From the NCBI GenBank assembly GCA_039187315.1, contig JBCCZQ010000004.1:1-64000 (forward strand): a DNA stretch of 64,000 nucleotides, read 5' to 3'. Within the stretch, counting starts at the first letter, position 1. Each line of letters begins with the position of its first letter. Below are positions 37,169 to 45,981 of this stretch, piece by piece. The position numbers and the translations under genes were made by a program. The stretch is from JANQQZ01 sp039187315 (GTDB lineage: Bacteria > Planctomycetota > Phycisphaerae > Phycisphaerales > UBA1924). Below the pieces are notes generated by a model. The model was given only the letters and a program-made list of their open reading frames with translations. It did no database searches and was not told the DNA's origin.

Positions 37169-38941
37169 CTACAGCTTGAAGCGGTTGACCTCGGCCTGCA
37201 GGGCCTCGGCGGCCTGGCTCAGCTGCGTCGCGGCCTGCGCGGCCTGCGAAGCACCTTGTGCCGACTCGCCCGTCACGGCGTTGATCGCCTCGGTCGACTG
37301 CGCGATCTCGTCCGAAGCCGACGCCTGCTGCTGCGCGGCGGCGGAGATCGACTCGACCACGCCCCGCAGGTTCTCCGAGCCCGCGACGATGCGCTGCAGC
37401 GCCTCGCCCGCGGTCGTCGCCAGGCGGACGCCCTCCTCAACCCGTTCGGTCGATGTCGTGATCTCTGTGACCGCGCGCTCCGTCTCGCCCTGGATCTCCC
37501 GGATGCTCTTGGCCACTTCTTCGGTCGCGCTGGTGGTCCGCTCGGCGAGCTTGCGGACCTCGTCGGCGACGACGGCAAACCCACGGCCGTGCTCGCCGGC
37601 GCGGGCGGCTTCGATCGCCGCGTTGAGCGCCAACAGGTTGGTCTGGTCGGCGATCTCGTTGATCACGGAGATGATCTCACCGATCTGCTCGCTCTTGGCG
37701 CCGAGCTCGCGGACCGCTGAAGCTGAGGCGTTGACCTGCTCGCTGATCGCGTGCATCTCGCCGACGGTCTGTCCGACCACCTCGCCGCCCTCGGTCGCGT
37801 CCTCGCTCGAGGTCCGCACGGTGTTGACGGCCTCGCTGCTCTTGGACGCAACCTCGCGCACCGAGCCGGACATCTGCTCGACCGCCGCCGAGACCTGGCC
37901 CGTCTGCATGCGCTGGTGCTCGAGCCCGTTGGCCATCTGCTCACTCGAGGCCGCGATCTGTGTCGCAGCCGCCGAGACCTCACCCGTGGCGCCGCGCACC
38001 TGGCTGATGATGCCGTGCAGGCCGTCGAGGAACTGGTCGAACCACTTGGCCAGCTGCCCGATCTCGTCCTCGCGCTTGAGGCTGATCCGGGTGGTCAGGT
38101 CGCCGTCGCCCTGCGCGATGTCCTTGACGACCGCCACGACGTTCGAGACCGGCCGGGTCACGAGCATCCGCAGGAAGTAGACGAACAGGCCCATCCCCAA
38201 GACCACCACGGGCACCGTCCACATGGCGCCCGTCTGGAAGAAGCCGGCGACCTGCGCATCGACCGTGTCCAGCGGCATCGCCACCTCAAAAGCGCCGTGC
38301 ATCTGCCCAGGCTCCCACCCCTCCATCGTGAAGCCGAGCAGGTCCTTGCCGTCGCCGTCCGGGTCCCCGAGCGGGTGGCCCGGCTGCCCGTGGCAGGTCA
38401 TGCAGGTGTCGTCGAGCTTGATCGCCCGGAGGTAGTGCAGCGTGTTCGTCTCGCTGTTGATCCCGGTCACGATGTCTGAGCCGCCCGAGGCGACCTGCGA
38501 CTGCAGCTCTGTGAGCAGCCCGCCCAGGTACGACGCGGGATCCGGCTCGTTGTCCTTGTTCCGGGCCTCGTACGCGATGACGTGGAACGAGATCCCCTCG
38601 CGCTCGGCCGCCTCCGACGCAGCCTTCCAGCCAGCGACGACCGGCACCGAATCAAAGAACTTGGTCTCTGAGTAGTGCCCGCCCGCCTCCATGTGGGCGA
38701 TCGCCTCCGCGACGAGCTTGTCCGTGTCGATCGCGCCGCTGGCGAACAGATCCGCCTCGTGGTTCTTGGCCGCATCCGCGACTGCCGTGAACGCCCCGGC
38801 CTTCTGCGTCATGACCTTGGTCATGTCCTCGCGGTAGCCGCTCAGGAAGACCGTGTAGTTCACCACCAGCACGGCCAGCACGGTGATGACCGCGAGCGTC
38901 GTGATCTTGGCCGATAAGCCCAGCGACTTGATCCAGGACAT
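37169..38941 (-). CDS. methyl-accepting chemotaxis protein with haem-binding DUF3365-type sensor
   Basis: The product has 590 residues. The ATG at 38941 was chosen for GGGGAAG just upstream; another ATG five codons earlier has weaker support. Order: first transmembrane helix (about 10-35), periplasmic sensor with CMTCHG (Cys180, Cys183, His184), a c-type haem site as in DUF3365/Tll0287-like domains, second helix (about 240-262), HAMP, then the signalling domain with ISVINEIADQTNLLALNAAI and GRGFAVVADEVRKLAERT. A C-terminal CheR/CheB-binding pentapeptide is not evident. It probably senses redox state, O2 or NO. No other chemotaxis gene is nearby. Confidence 0.92.
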   Translation of the reverse strand: MSWIKSLGLSAKITTLAVITVLAVLVVNYTVFLSGYREDMTKVMTQKAGAFTAVADAAKNHEADLFASGAIDTDKLVAEAIAHMEAGGHYSETKFFDSVPVVAGWKAASEAAEREGISFHVIAYEARNKDNEPDPASYLGGLLTELQSQVASGGSDIVTGINSETNTLHYLRAIKLDDTCMTCHGQPGHPLGDPDGDGKDLLGFTMEGWEPGQMHGAFEVAMPLDTVDAQVAGFFQTGAMWTVPVVVLGMGLFVYFLRMLVTRPVSNVVAVVKDIAQGDGDLTTRISLKREDEIGQLAKWFDQFLDGLHGIISQVRGATGEVSAAATQIAASSEQMANGLEHQRMQTGQVSAAVEQMSGSVREVASKSSEAVNTVRTSSEDATEGGEVVGQTVGEMHAISEQVNASASAVRELGAKSEQIGEIISVINEIADQTNLLALNAAIEAARAGEHGRGFAVVADEVRKLAERTTSATEEVAKSIREIQGETERAVTEITTSTERVEEGVRLATTAGEALQRIVAGSENLRGVVESISAAAQQQASASDEIAQSTEAINAVTGESAQGASQAAQAATQLSQAAEALQAEVNRFKL

Positions 38942-39004
38942 GGTCTTCCCCTTCATGACCGCGTCAACAACCGCGACCCGGCCGCCGCCGAGCGCACGAG
39001 GCGG

Positions 39005-39031
39005 CTATCGGCGTAAGCCAATGCCGTATGA
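39005..39031 (-). promoter_or_regulatory. possible sigma-28-type promoter of the MCP gene
   Basis: On the minus strand GCCGATAG (39005-39012) differs by one base from the sigma-28 -10 element GCCGATAA. About 15 nt upstream lies TCAT in place of TAAA, so the -35 is poor. Chemoreceptor genes are often driven by sigma-28, which is the reason for listing this weak match. Confidence 0.25.
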
Positions 39032-39134
39032 AGGGGGAGTTGTTTGGTTCGCCCGATTCTGACCGGCCCGTCCCTCGACAGGGGGAGAGACCGGGCGGCC
39101 AGGCCATATCAGCCCGTTGTGGGGCACAGAGCAA

Positions 39135-39218
39135 TGCGGGCGACAGGACTTGAACCTGCACAGCCTTGCGGCCACGGGAACCTAAATCCCGCGCGTCTGC
39201 CAATTCCGCCACGCCCGC
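39135..39218 (-). tRNA. tRNA-Leu (anticodon UAG)
   Basis: On the minus strand there is a 7-bp acceptor stem GCGGGCG/CGCCCGC, a D-loop with GGCAGACGCG, an anticodon stem CGGGA/TCCCG around loop TTTAGGT (anticodon TAG), a long variable arm (TGGCCGCAAGGCTG) as expected for class II tRNA, and a T arm with GGTTCAAGTCC. The discriminator base is A. CCA is not encoded. It reads CUA codons and possibly other CUN codons. Confidence 0.96.
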
Positions 39219-39305
39219 GTGGGCCGACGCTCCGGCGCGAAAGCGCCGGCCGTCGCCGCCCTATAATCGGTGCAAGACCCCGCCGCGTCCACGGAGTTTC
39301 GACCG

Positions 39306-40301
39306 ATGCGCTACATGCTCGCCATGAACATCGCGCCGGTCTTGCTCCGGCTGGTCCTCGGCCTGACCTTCCTCTGGGCGGGCGCCGCCAAGCTCACCCA
39401 GAACTTCGAGCCCAGCCCCCAGCAGCTGGCTCTTTACGACGCATGGCAGGCCGGCAATCCCGTCGAACCAGACCCGACGCCAGCCCAAGCACCCGAGACG
39501 GAGCGTGAATCCCAGGCTCCGGCCCCGCCTCCGGCCCAGCTTCCAGCCCAGCCTGAAACCCAGCCCGAAACCGAGCCCGAAACCGAGTCTGAAACCCAGC
39601 CCCAGCTAGAAACGCAACCACGCCCACAGCCCACCCCGGTCCCAGAGGCAGATCCGCAGCCCGAACCCGAACCGACTCTTGAGTCCCCAGCCCAGACCCC
39701 GCCCGACGCCCAGCGGGTCGCTTTCAACCAGCCGGACCCCATCGCCGGCCAGCCAAGGGAACTCCGGCGGCTGTACGGCCTGGCTTTTCTCACGCACGCC
39801 GCTGCCAACCCGGGCACCGACGAAGCCGGCAACCCGAAGCTCGTGCTCTGGCCGCCCGTCCTCGCCGACGGCAAGCTCCCGATCTACACCGCCTGGTTTG
39901 CAGCGATCAGCGAGCTGCTCTTTGGCCTCGCGGTCTTGTTCGGCTTCTTCACCCGTCTGTCCGCGCTCCCACTGGCCGGCACCATGATCGTCGCGGCCTG
40001 GCTCACGGTCATCGGTCCCGCGATCCAGAGCGGCGATACGCTCCTGTTCGTGCTGCCGACCGGTGTCTTTGACCTCAAGCCATTCGTTGGCGGCGGTGTT
40101 ACCTACGCCTACGGCACGTTCCTCTGGCAGCTTGCCCTCCTGGCAATCGCGCTTGCGCTGGCGCTGATGGGTCCTGGCGCGCTCTCGATCGACCGCATGC
40201 TCTTTGGCGCGCCCGCACCTGCCCGCTCTGAGCCGGGCGATCCCTTCGACGACGATGCGGTCGAGTTCGTCAAGATGCGCAACGCCCCTGACGACGACTG
40301 A
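39306..40301 (+). CDS. DoxX-like membrane protein with Pro/Gln/Glu-rich insertion
   Basis: The product has 331 residues, with the ATG at 39306 preceded by GGAG at 9 nt. The first helix IAPVLLRLVLGLTFLWAGAAKL is the usual DoxX opening with the Ala-Lys-Leu signature. After it comes an insertion of about 100 residues of PETQPETEP-type low complexity, then a conserved loop and three more helices (SELLFGLAVLFGFFTRLSALP, MIVAAWLTVIG, FLWQLALLAIALALAL). DoxX proteins are small four-helix quinone-related or redox membrane proteins, usually of about 130-170 residues, so this one is doubled in size by the insert. It is followed 40 bp later by tmk. Confidence 0.8.
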   Translation: MRYMLAMNIAPVLLRLVLGLTFLWAGAAKLTQNFEPSPQQLALYDAWQAGNPVEPDPTPAQAPETERESQAPAPPPAQLPAQPETQPETEPETESETQPQLETQPRPQPTPVPEADPQPEPEPTLESPAQTPPDAQRVAFNQPDPIAGQPRELRRLYGLAFLTHAAANPGTDEAGNPKLVLWPPVLADGKLPIYTAWFAAISELLFGLAVLFGFFTRLSALPLAGTMIVAAWLTVIGPAIQSGDTLLFVLPTGVFDLKPFVGGGVTYAYGTFLWQLALLAIALALALMGPGALSIDRMLFGAPAPARSEPGDPFDDDAVEFVKMRNAPDDD

Positions 40302-40341
40302 TCGCCCGAAGCGTCCGCGCCAGCCGGTGTAGACTGGCGAT

Positions 40342-41040
40342 GTGACCGACACGCACCCGCTCGACCCAGCGCTCGATCCAAGGCTCGCCGACGCCCTCCG
40401 GGGCCGCTTCCTCGTCTTCGAGGGGCCGGACGGCTCGGGCAAGTCCACGCAGTTTGCCCGCTTCGCAGATGCAAGCCGGTCAGCCGGGCTCACGGTCTGT
40501 GAGGTCCGCGAGCCCGGGGGCACGGGCATCGGCGAGGCCGTCCGCGACCTGCTGCTCGCCCACACGCACGGCGACATGACCCTCCGCTGCGAGATGCTCC
40601 TCTACATGGCCAGCCGGGCTCAGCTCGTCGAGCAGACGGTTCGCCCGGCGCTCGCGCGGGGCGAGCTCGTTCTCGCCGACCGCTTCGTGACCAGCACGCT
40701 GGCCTACCAGGGCGCGGGCGGGGGCCTGCCCGAGCCTGAGATCCGCGCCGTCGCCGCCGCCGCCACCGGCGGGCTCACGCCCGACCTGGTGCTGATCTTC
40801 GACGTCGACGAGACGACCGCAGCCGCCCGCCGCGACGCCAAGCCCGATCGCATCGAGGCCAGGCCCGCCGAGTTCCGCGCCCGCGTACGCGCGAGCTACC
40901 AGGACCAGGCCCGCCGCGACCCGGAGCGCCACGCCCTGCTCGACGCTCGCACCGCGCCCGACGCCGTCTACGCCGAGCTTCTGGCCGAGCTCACCCGACG
41001 CATCGCGGCTCCGAACAGCTCGCGGGCGACCGGCTCGTGA
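40342..41040 (+). CDS. tmk: thymidylate kinase
   Basis: Phosphorylates dTMP to dTDP with ATP, essential for DNA synthesis. The 232-residue product starts at a GTG. Seen are the P-loop VFEGPDGSGKSTQFARFA, the dTMP-binding REPGGTGIGEAVRDLLL, the DRF motif LADRFVTSTLAYQGAGGGL, and VLIFDVDETTAAARR leading to the lid region, where KPDRIE replaces the Arg-rich lid seen in E. coli-type enzymes. The stop overlaps the plsY start as GTGA, so the two form a coupled pair. Confidence 0.95.
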   Translation: MTDTHPLDPALDPRLADALRGRFLVFEGPDGSGKSTQFARFADASRSAGLTVCEVREPGGTGIGEAVRDLLLAHTHGDMTLRCEMLLYMASRAQLVEQTVRPALARGELVLADRFVTSTLAYQGAGGGLPEPEIRAVAAAATGGLTPDLVLIFDVDETTAAARRDAKPDRIEARPAEFRARVRASYQDQARRDPERHALLDARTAPDAVYAELLAELTRRIAAPNSSRATGS

Positions 41041-41735
41041 ACGAGACCATCCTCCGCGGCGTGCTCGTGCTCGCCGGCTACCTCGTCGGCGCGATCCCCT
41101 TCGGATGGATCATCGCCAAGGCCAAGGGCGTCGACATCCTCCGGCAGGGCTCGGGCAACATCGGCGCGACCAATGTCGGCCGCGTCCTCGGCCGGCCCTT
41201 TTTCTACCTCTGCTTCGCGTGTGACGTGCTCAAGGGGCTGCTGCCCACGCTCGCCTTCGGGCTCTTCACGGGCGTGGCGGACTCCCAGGCAAGGACTGCC
41301 GCCGACCTGTGGTGGTGGCTCGCCGCCATGGTTGCTCCCGTCATGGGACACATGTTCAGCCCCTACCTCGGCTTCCGGGGAGGCAAGGGAGTGGCGACCG
41401 GCCTCGGCTCCATGCTCGGCGTCTTCCCCATCCTGACCCTCCCCGCCGCCGTTGGCCTGGGGGTGTACCTTTTGACCGTCAAAGCGACCCGGTACGTCGG
41501 CGTCTCAAGCTGCCTCGCAGCCGTCAGCCTGCCCGCCAGCACGGCGGGCCTTTGGCTCGCCGGCGTGCCGGCGTGGACCGCCGCCTGGCCCGCTGTGGTC
41601 GCGACCGCCCTCTTGGCGGCCGTTGTGGTCGCCAAGCACCGCGGGAACCTCTCACGGACTCTCCGAGGCACCGAGCCCCGGGCCGGTGACCCGATCCAGG
41701 CCCCGCCCTCCGAGACGCCAACCGCGGGATCCTGA
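41037..41735 (+). CDS. plsY: glycerol-3-phosphate acyltransferase PlsY
   Basis: Integral membrane enzyme that transfers an acyl group from acyl-phosphate to glycerol-3-phosphate, the first step of phospholipid synthesis. In the 232-residue product the three conserved loops are GSGNIGATNVGRVLG, FRGGKGVATGLGSMLG and a C-terminal VVAKHRGNLSRTLRGTE. Five or so hydrophobic helices are visible, starting with VLVLAGYLVGAIPFGWIIAK. It starts at a GTG overlapping the tmk stop. The Pro-rich C-terminal 25 residues extend past the family norm. Confidence 0.95.
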   Translation: MNETILRGVLVLAGYLVGAIPFGWIIAKAKGVDILRQGSGNIGATNVGRVLGRPFFYLCFACDVLKGLLPTLAFGLFTGVADSQARTAADLWWWLAAMVAPVMGHMFSPYLGFRGGKGVATGLGSMLGVFPILTLPAAVGLGVYLLTVKATRYVGVSSCLAAVSLPASTAGLWLAGVPAWTAAWPAVVATALLAAVVVAKHRGNLSRTLRGTEPRAGDPIQAPPSETPTAGS

Positions 41736-41933
41736 GCAGCCGTTCTTGCTCAACCGACAGGCCCCCAGCGACCGATAACCAGCCTCGGACGAGGATCGTC
41801 CCGGCTCCGATGGCCCGAACAGCCCAAAAGACGGGCAGTTTGTGCCGATCGGGCCTGAATCGGCCGGAGGGCTGGACCGATGACGATCCGGGTTCCGACA
41901 TCTGTCGCCATGGAACTGCAAGGACCGTCTGTC

Positions 41934-42197
41934 ATGAACCGTCACCGACTCCGCGGCACCTGGGAAGACGACCCCGCCCCGATCCCGTTCCCGGGACAAG
42001 ACGGTGCGGCCCCCGCCGGTCGGCAGGCCGGCGGACAGGACGACCCGGTCCACCCGGAGACCCAGCCGGCCGATGCGGACACCGATGGCCTGATCGAGTC
42101 CGTCGATCGCGAGCTCGACGCCGCGAGCTACCGCCTGGATGAGCTCCGCAGGCTGGTTACGCCTTTCGAGGACGACGACCCGCCCTCGGCTGCCTGA
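41934..42197 (+). CDS. small hypothetical protein
   Basis: 87 residues from an ATG preceded by AAGGA at about 10 nt. The frame is open further upstream (other ATGs at 41880 and 41910), so the start is uncertain. The N-terminal two thirds are Pro/Gly/Asp-rich and probably disordered. The C-terminus forms one amphipathic helix (DGLIESVDRELDAASYRLDE) followed by an acidic end. It converges on the phosphatase gene. I do not recognise it. Confidence 0.45.
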   Translation: MNRHRLRGTWEDDPAPIPFPGQDGAAPAGRQAGGQDDPVHPETQPADADTDGLIESVDRELDAASYRLDELRRLVTPFEDDDPPSAA

Positions 42198-42211
42198 CCG
42201 CAGCCGGTTCC

Positions 42212-43975
42212 CTATCCGAGCGTCCGCATGACCAGCAGAGTTTGGTCGTCCTGCCGCACGCTCAGACCGGCGAACTGCCGCAGGTGCCAGAACACGCGTT
42301 CGACGACGGTCGCTGCCTCGGCCTGCGGGTTCTCGCTGAGGATCTCCAGCAGCGCATCGATGAGCCGCCGCTTGCCGAAGCGGTGGTCCTCGAAGTCGCG
42401 CGTGTCGGTGATCCCATCCGTGTACGCGACGAGCACATCGCCCGGCTTGAGATCGAAGTGGCCGCGCTGATAGCGCTGGCTCGGGTCGATGCCCAGGACC
42501 ATGCCCCCGGTGACGAGCTCGTCGACATCGGCGGTCGTGGGGGCGCGGTGATCGGGCACGCGGACGATCAGCGGCGGTTCGTGTCCGGCGCCGCAATAGG
42601 TCAGGTGCCGGGTCTTGGGGTCCGCAACGCCGTACCAGAGGGTGACGAACTCCGCCTCGGTCGTGTCCCGCGCGAGCGCGCGGTTCGTCTTGCTGACGAT
42701 CTCGTCGAGGTCGTAGATCTGGTGGGCGTAGGCCCGCAGCGATGAGCGCACGCTGGACATCAGCAGCGCCGCCGCGACGCCCTTGCCCACGACATCGCCG
42801 ACGGCCAGCCCGATGTTCGGCTCGCTGCGCTCGCCGATCTTGAACGCGTCGTAGAAGTCGCCGCCGAGGTCGAAGCTCGGCACGTACCTGGCCGCGATGT
42901 CGAAGGGCGGGACGCTCGGCATCGCCGCCGGCAGCATCCGCCGCTGCACATCGCCGGCGAGGTGGAGCTGCCGCTGCATCTTGCGGTCCTCGGCCTGGAG
43001 TTCGAGCAGGCGCGATTGCTCAAGGGCGAGCCCGACCTGCTGCGCGATCGAGCGCACGAGCCGCTGCTCGGCATCGTCGAGCAGCCGCGGCTCGCGATCG
43101 TACAGCCGGATCGCGCCGATCGCCCGGCCCTGGATCAGCATCGCGCAGGTCACGAACCCGACGAGCCCCTCGTCGCGCACCCGCTCGGGTCCGATGATCC
43201 TCGGATCCAGCCGCAGGTCCTCGACCACGATGGTCTCACCCGCCGAGGCCCGACGGTCGAACTCGCGTGCAACCGAGAGCGGCCGAGGGTCCGCCAGCCA
43301 CGCCTCCGAGAGCGATTGGCTGGTCATCAGCCGCACGCCCCGCTCATCGTCCGCAGGGTCGTTGTCATCGTCGAACAGCACGATCGAGCCCGCGTCCAGC
43401 TCGAGCACTTCCAGGGCCGACTCGAGCGCGATCCGCAGGATCTGCTCGACCTCGGTCGCCCGGGCCAGCAGCGAGGTCAGCCGGTACATCGCCGACATCT
43501 CCAGCACGCGGTGGCGGAGCTCAAGCGAGTGCCCGATGACCTCGGCGCTGCCCGCGGCGAGCTGCTCGATCGAAGTCCGCAGCGCCGGCCTGTCGGCCTC
43601 GCCCACGCCCGTCGCCCGGATCCAGCCGAGGGTCCGCCCGCCGACGCGGATCGCCGCCTCGACCCGATCGACCTGATCGGATTCGTCGTCTTCGGTCCGA
43701 GGCAGGATGGAGAACGGCGGATCGCCCGGTGTGGCCACCACCACGGCGCCCGACGCGTCGTGCAGCGTCACCGGGCGCCCGGTGAGCGAACCGAGCGACT
43801 CGCACAGGTGCGGCAGCCAGCCGTCGGTCAGGAACGGGATCAGCGAGTCGGCCCGCACCGGCTCGAGGTGGGCCGCGTCCAGCGTGCCGTCGACCACGCC
43901 ATCGAGCCCCGCCGATGCGCCGTCGCTGTCCGCTGCACTGGTCGATCGCGCCGCCGGCTCACCGTTGCCGGGCAT
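42212..43975 (-). CDS. GAF and SpoIIE-type PP2C serine phosphatase
   Basis: The 587-residue cytoplasmic regulator has an N-terminal sensory-like region (about 40-160, VTLHDASGAVVVATPGDPP), a short coiled linker, a GAF domain (about 175-335, IVLFDDDNDPADDERG to AQQVGLALEQSRLLEL), then a phosphatase domain from about 350. The metal-binding motifs are intact: GGDFYDAF, AVGDVVGKGVAAALLMSSV, YTDGITDTRD and VRQDDQTLLVM. Such enzymes typically dephosphorylate anti-sigma antagonists in partner-switching systems; no STAS or RsbW-like gene is adjacent. Its start is 2 nt after the stop of the exported TPR-like protein, so the two are cotranscribed. Confidence 0.92.
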   Translation of the reverse strand: MPGNGEPAARSTSAADSDGASAGLDGVVDGTLDAAHLEPVRADSLIPFLTDGWLPHLCESLGSLTGRPVTLHDASGAVVVATPGDPPFSILPRTEDDESDQVDRVEAAIRVGGRTLGWIRATGVGEADRPALRTSIEQLAAGSAEVIGHSLELRHRVLEMSAMYRLTSLLARATEVEQILRIALESALEVLELDAGSIVLFDDDNDPADDERGVRLMTSQSLSEAWLADPRPLSVAREFDRRASAGETIVVEDLRLDPRIIGPERVRDEGLVGFVTCAMLIQGRAIGAIRLYDREPRLLDDAEQRLVRSIAQQVGLALEQSRLLELQAEDRKMQRQLHLAGDVQRRMLPAAMPSVPPFDIAARYVPSFDLGGDFYDAFKIGERSEPNIGLAVGDVVGKGVAAALLMSSVRSSLRAYAHQIYDLDEIVSKTNRALARDTTEAEFVTLWYGVADPKTRHLTYCGAGHEPPLIVRVPDHRAPTTADVDELVTGGMVLGIDPSQRYQRGHFDLKPGDVLVAYTDGITDTRDFEDHRFGKRRLIDALLEILSENPQAEAATVVERVFWHLRQFAGLSVRQDDQTLLVMRTLG

Positions 43976-43977
43976 GG

Positions 43978-45687
43978 TCAGCCGCCCCCGTCATCGACAT
44001 CGCCGTCCTCGAGCCAGACGACCCGCATCAGCTGGGCGAGCGGGTCGTCGCCCTCGAGGTCGATCCGGTCCAGGCCGCGTTCGGTCATGGCGTCATCATC
44101 GAGATGGTGCCCGACATAGGCGAGCAGAAGGGCGGCGCTGCGTCCCTCGGCCCCGCCTTCGAGAGAGAGCGCTGTCAGCCGCTCCGCGGTGGTCACCAGC
44201 CGCTCGCGCGACGGGATCAGGTCCGGCGCGTAGCGCGCCCCGATCAGCAGCGGGTTGGCCAGCAGCGTCTCGCGCAGGTTGCTCGCCGCCGAGAGGTAGA
44301 GCCCGGCGCCCAGCTGCGCATGGACACGAGCGATCGCCGCGGTCGGGTCCAGCTCCCGAAGCGTCAGAGCCAGCGAGAAGCGGGCCTCGGCCGCGAAGAA
44401 CGAGCCATCTTGCATGAGCCGCCGCCCTTCGAGCATGTGCAGGCGGAAGTAGCTCTGTGCCGACCCGGCTGCACGCTCGGTCAGATCGTCGATGGTCACG
44501 CTGTCATCGCGCAGCGCGTCGAGCGTGGCGTCTTCGATGCCCATCTCGCGCAGCCTGGCACGCACACGCTCACGCAGGGACAGATCGGCGTCGTCCGCCG
44601 TTGCATCTACAGCGCCGCCGTCACCGTCTTCGGCGGTCGGTGCCTCGCCGTCGGGCGTGGCATCGGGAGTCAGATCAGGCGGCGACTGACGCAGTTCCGT
44701 AAGGAAATCGCTCAGCAGCTGGTTCTGTTCGCGGATGCGGTCGGCGACCGTCGGGGTGCCCTCGCCGCCCTCGGCTGCGTCCTCCCCTCCGAGCCCGACC
44801 GCCGTCTGGTACGCCGACTCGAGCCGGCGCAGGTAGCCCTCGTAGCCGATGCCCTCGCTGGCGAGCGTTGTCGGCGCTGCGGTGCCGCCGGTCGCGGGCG
44901 CGCCGCTGAGCCCTTCGATCCTGCCTGATGTATCCCGCAGCCGGGCCGCTTCTTCGGAGACGGTTGAGTCGAACTGCCGCACACCACCCAGCGGTGACGC
45001 CGTCATGCCGAAGGTCACGCCGTCCGGCGTTGTCACCGTCCCCACCACGCTCTCGGCCAGCGACCGCTCGGCGGCATAGCCCGCGGACGATCGCAGCCGC
45101 CACATGCCCGCGCCGCTCAGCTCGGCGAGCTCTTCCGCATCCGCAGCGGTCAGCGGGCGGGCGTTGACCACCGCCGACCCATCGCGGGCGATGGCCTCCC
45201 GCGTCATGTCGATCGCGGGCGTATCCGCGGTGAACGCGTCCCGCGAGACGGCCAGCGAGCCGGCGATCGATCGCGGAGGGCGGTTGCCAGTCGTCAGCGC
45301 AAACTGGTACTGCAGCGCGTCTGTCCCGCGGATGCCCACACCCGAGAGACCTGAGTACAGCGAGTCGCGCCGGAAGGTAAACAAATCGTCAGACCCAAGC
45401 TCACCCCGGAACTCGCGCTCGGCGGTGTACCCGACATCGCCGCGGAAGCTCAGCCCGTTGGGCGCGTTGCCCGTGACGATCGCGTTGCGGAATCGCTGGT
45501 TGGCCGAGAAATCGACACGCGTCGGGTTCACCCCGCTGCCTCCGGCACGCTGGTTGGCGTCCTGCGCAGTGCCGTCGCCCTGCGCGAACTGCGCCGACGA
45601 GGTGCCCGCAACGGCCAGCGAACCGGCCATACCGACCGAAGCAAGCACCGCCCAGGCAGAGATGCGTCCGGATACCGATCGAGCCAT
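43978..45687 (-). CDS. exported hypothetical protein with helical C-terminal repeats
   Basis: The 569-residue product has its ATG at 45687 chosen because GGGGAGG lies about 8 nt upstream and a signal peptide follows (to about TSSAQFAQG). The mature N-terminal half is Ser/Gly/Arg-rich with periodic short beta strands (SFRGDVGYTAEREFRGELGS, MWRLRSSAGYAAERS). The middle has acidic Thr/Ala linkers. The C-terminal about 170 residues are helical and TPR-like (RLMQDGSFFAAEARFSLALT). No enzyme motif is seen. It is coupled to the SpoIIE phosphatase. Confidence 0.7.
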   Translation of the reverse strand: MARSVSGRISAWAVLASVGMAGSLAVAGTSSAQFAQGDGTAQDANQRAGGSGVNPTRVDFSANQRFRNAIVTGNAPNGLSFRGDVGYTAEREFRGELGSDDLFTFRRDSLYSGLSGVGIRGTDALQYQFALTTGNRPPRSIAGSLAVSRDAFTADTPAIDMTREAIARDGSAVVNARPLTAADAEELAELSGAGMWRLRSSAGYAAERSLAESVVGTVTTPDGVTFGMTASPLGGVRQFDSTVSEEAARLRDTSGRIEGLSGAPATGGTAAPTTLASEGIGYEGYLRRLESAYQTAVGLGGEDAAEGGEGTPTVADRIREQNQLLSDFLTELRQSPPDLTPDATPDGEAPTAEDGDGGAVDATADDADLSLRERVRARLREMGIEDATLDALRDDSVTIDDLTERAAGSAQSYFRLHMLEGRRLMQDGSFFAAEARFSLALTLRELDPTAAIARVHAQLGAGLYLSAASNLRETLLANPLLIGARYAPDLIPSRERLVTTAERLTALSLEGGAEGRSAALLLAYVGHHLDDDAMTERGLDRIDLEGDDPLAQLMRVVWLEDGDVDDGGG

Positions 45688-45981
45688 TGCCATACCTCCC
45701 CGGCTCGCCAGTATTGAGGCGATCAAAGCCCCAGCCGGCATGCCGATACCGATCGTATGAGCCACAGGCGTCGGCGGTTCGCGCAGAACAGTGCCTGTCG
45801 CCGGATACCCGTTGCACCCTTGCTATCGGTCGATTCGCTGCCGGCGGCCCGTCTGGTTCCCGCTTCAGAGGGATCAGGCCCCAATCAGCGGTTGACAGGC
45901 CCCAAGGCGTGCTCCTTGACGGAGCCTACCGGAGCCAGGCGGAGCTCACAGAGAGCCCCATAGAGCTTGTAGCCAGGCGGC

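Noticed and set aside
34363..37179. Plus-strand open frame of about 940 codons opposite the pseudokinase gene
   Set aside because: Its translation is Arg/Leu/His-rich without motifs, while the minus strand encodes recognisable kinase and SUMF1 domains with coupled starts.
43978..45687. Autotransporter or outer-membrane barrel suggested by short periodic strands
   Set aside because: No C-terminal barrel with terminal aromatic residue is present. The C-terminus is helical and soluble in character.
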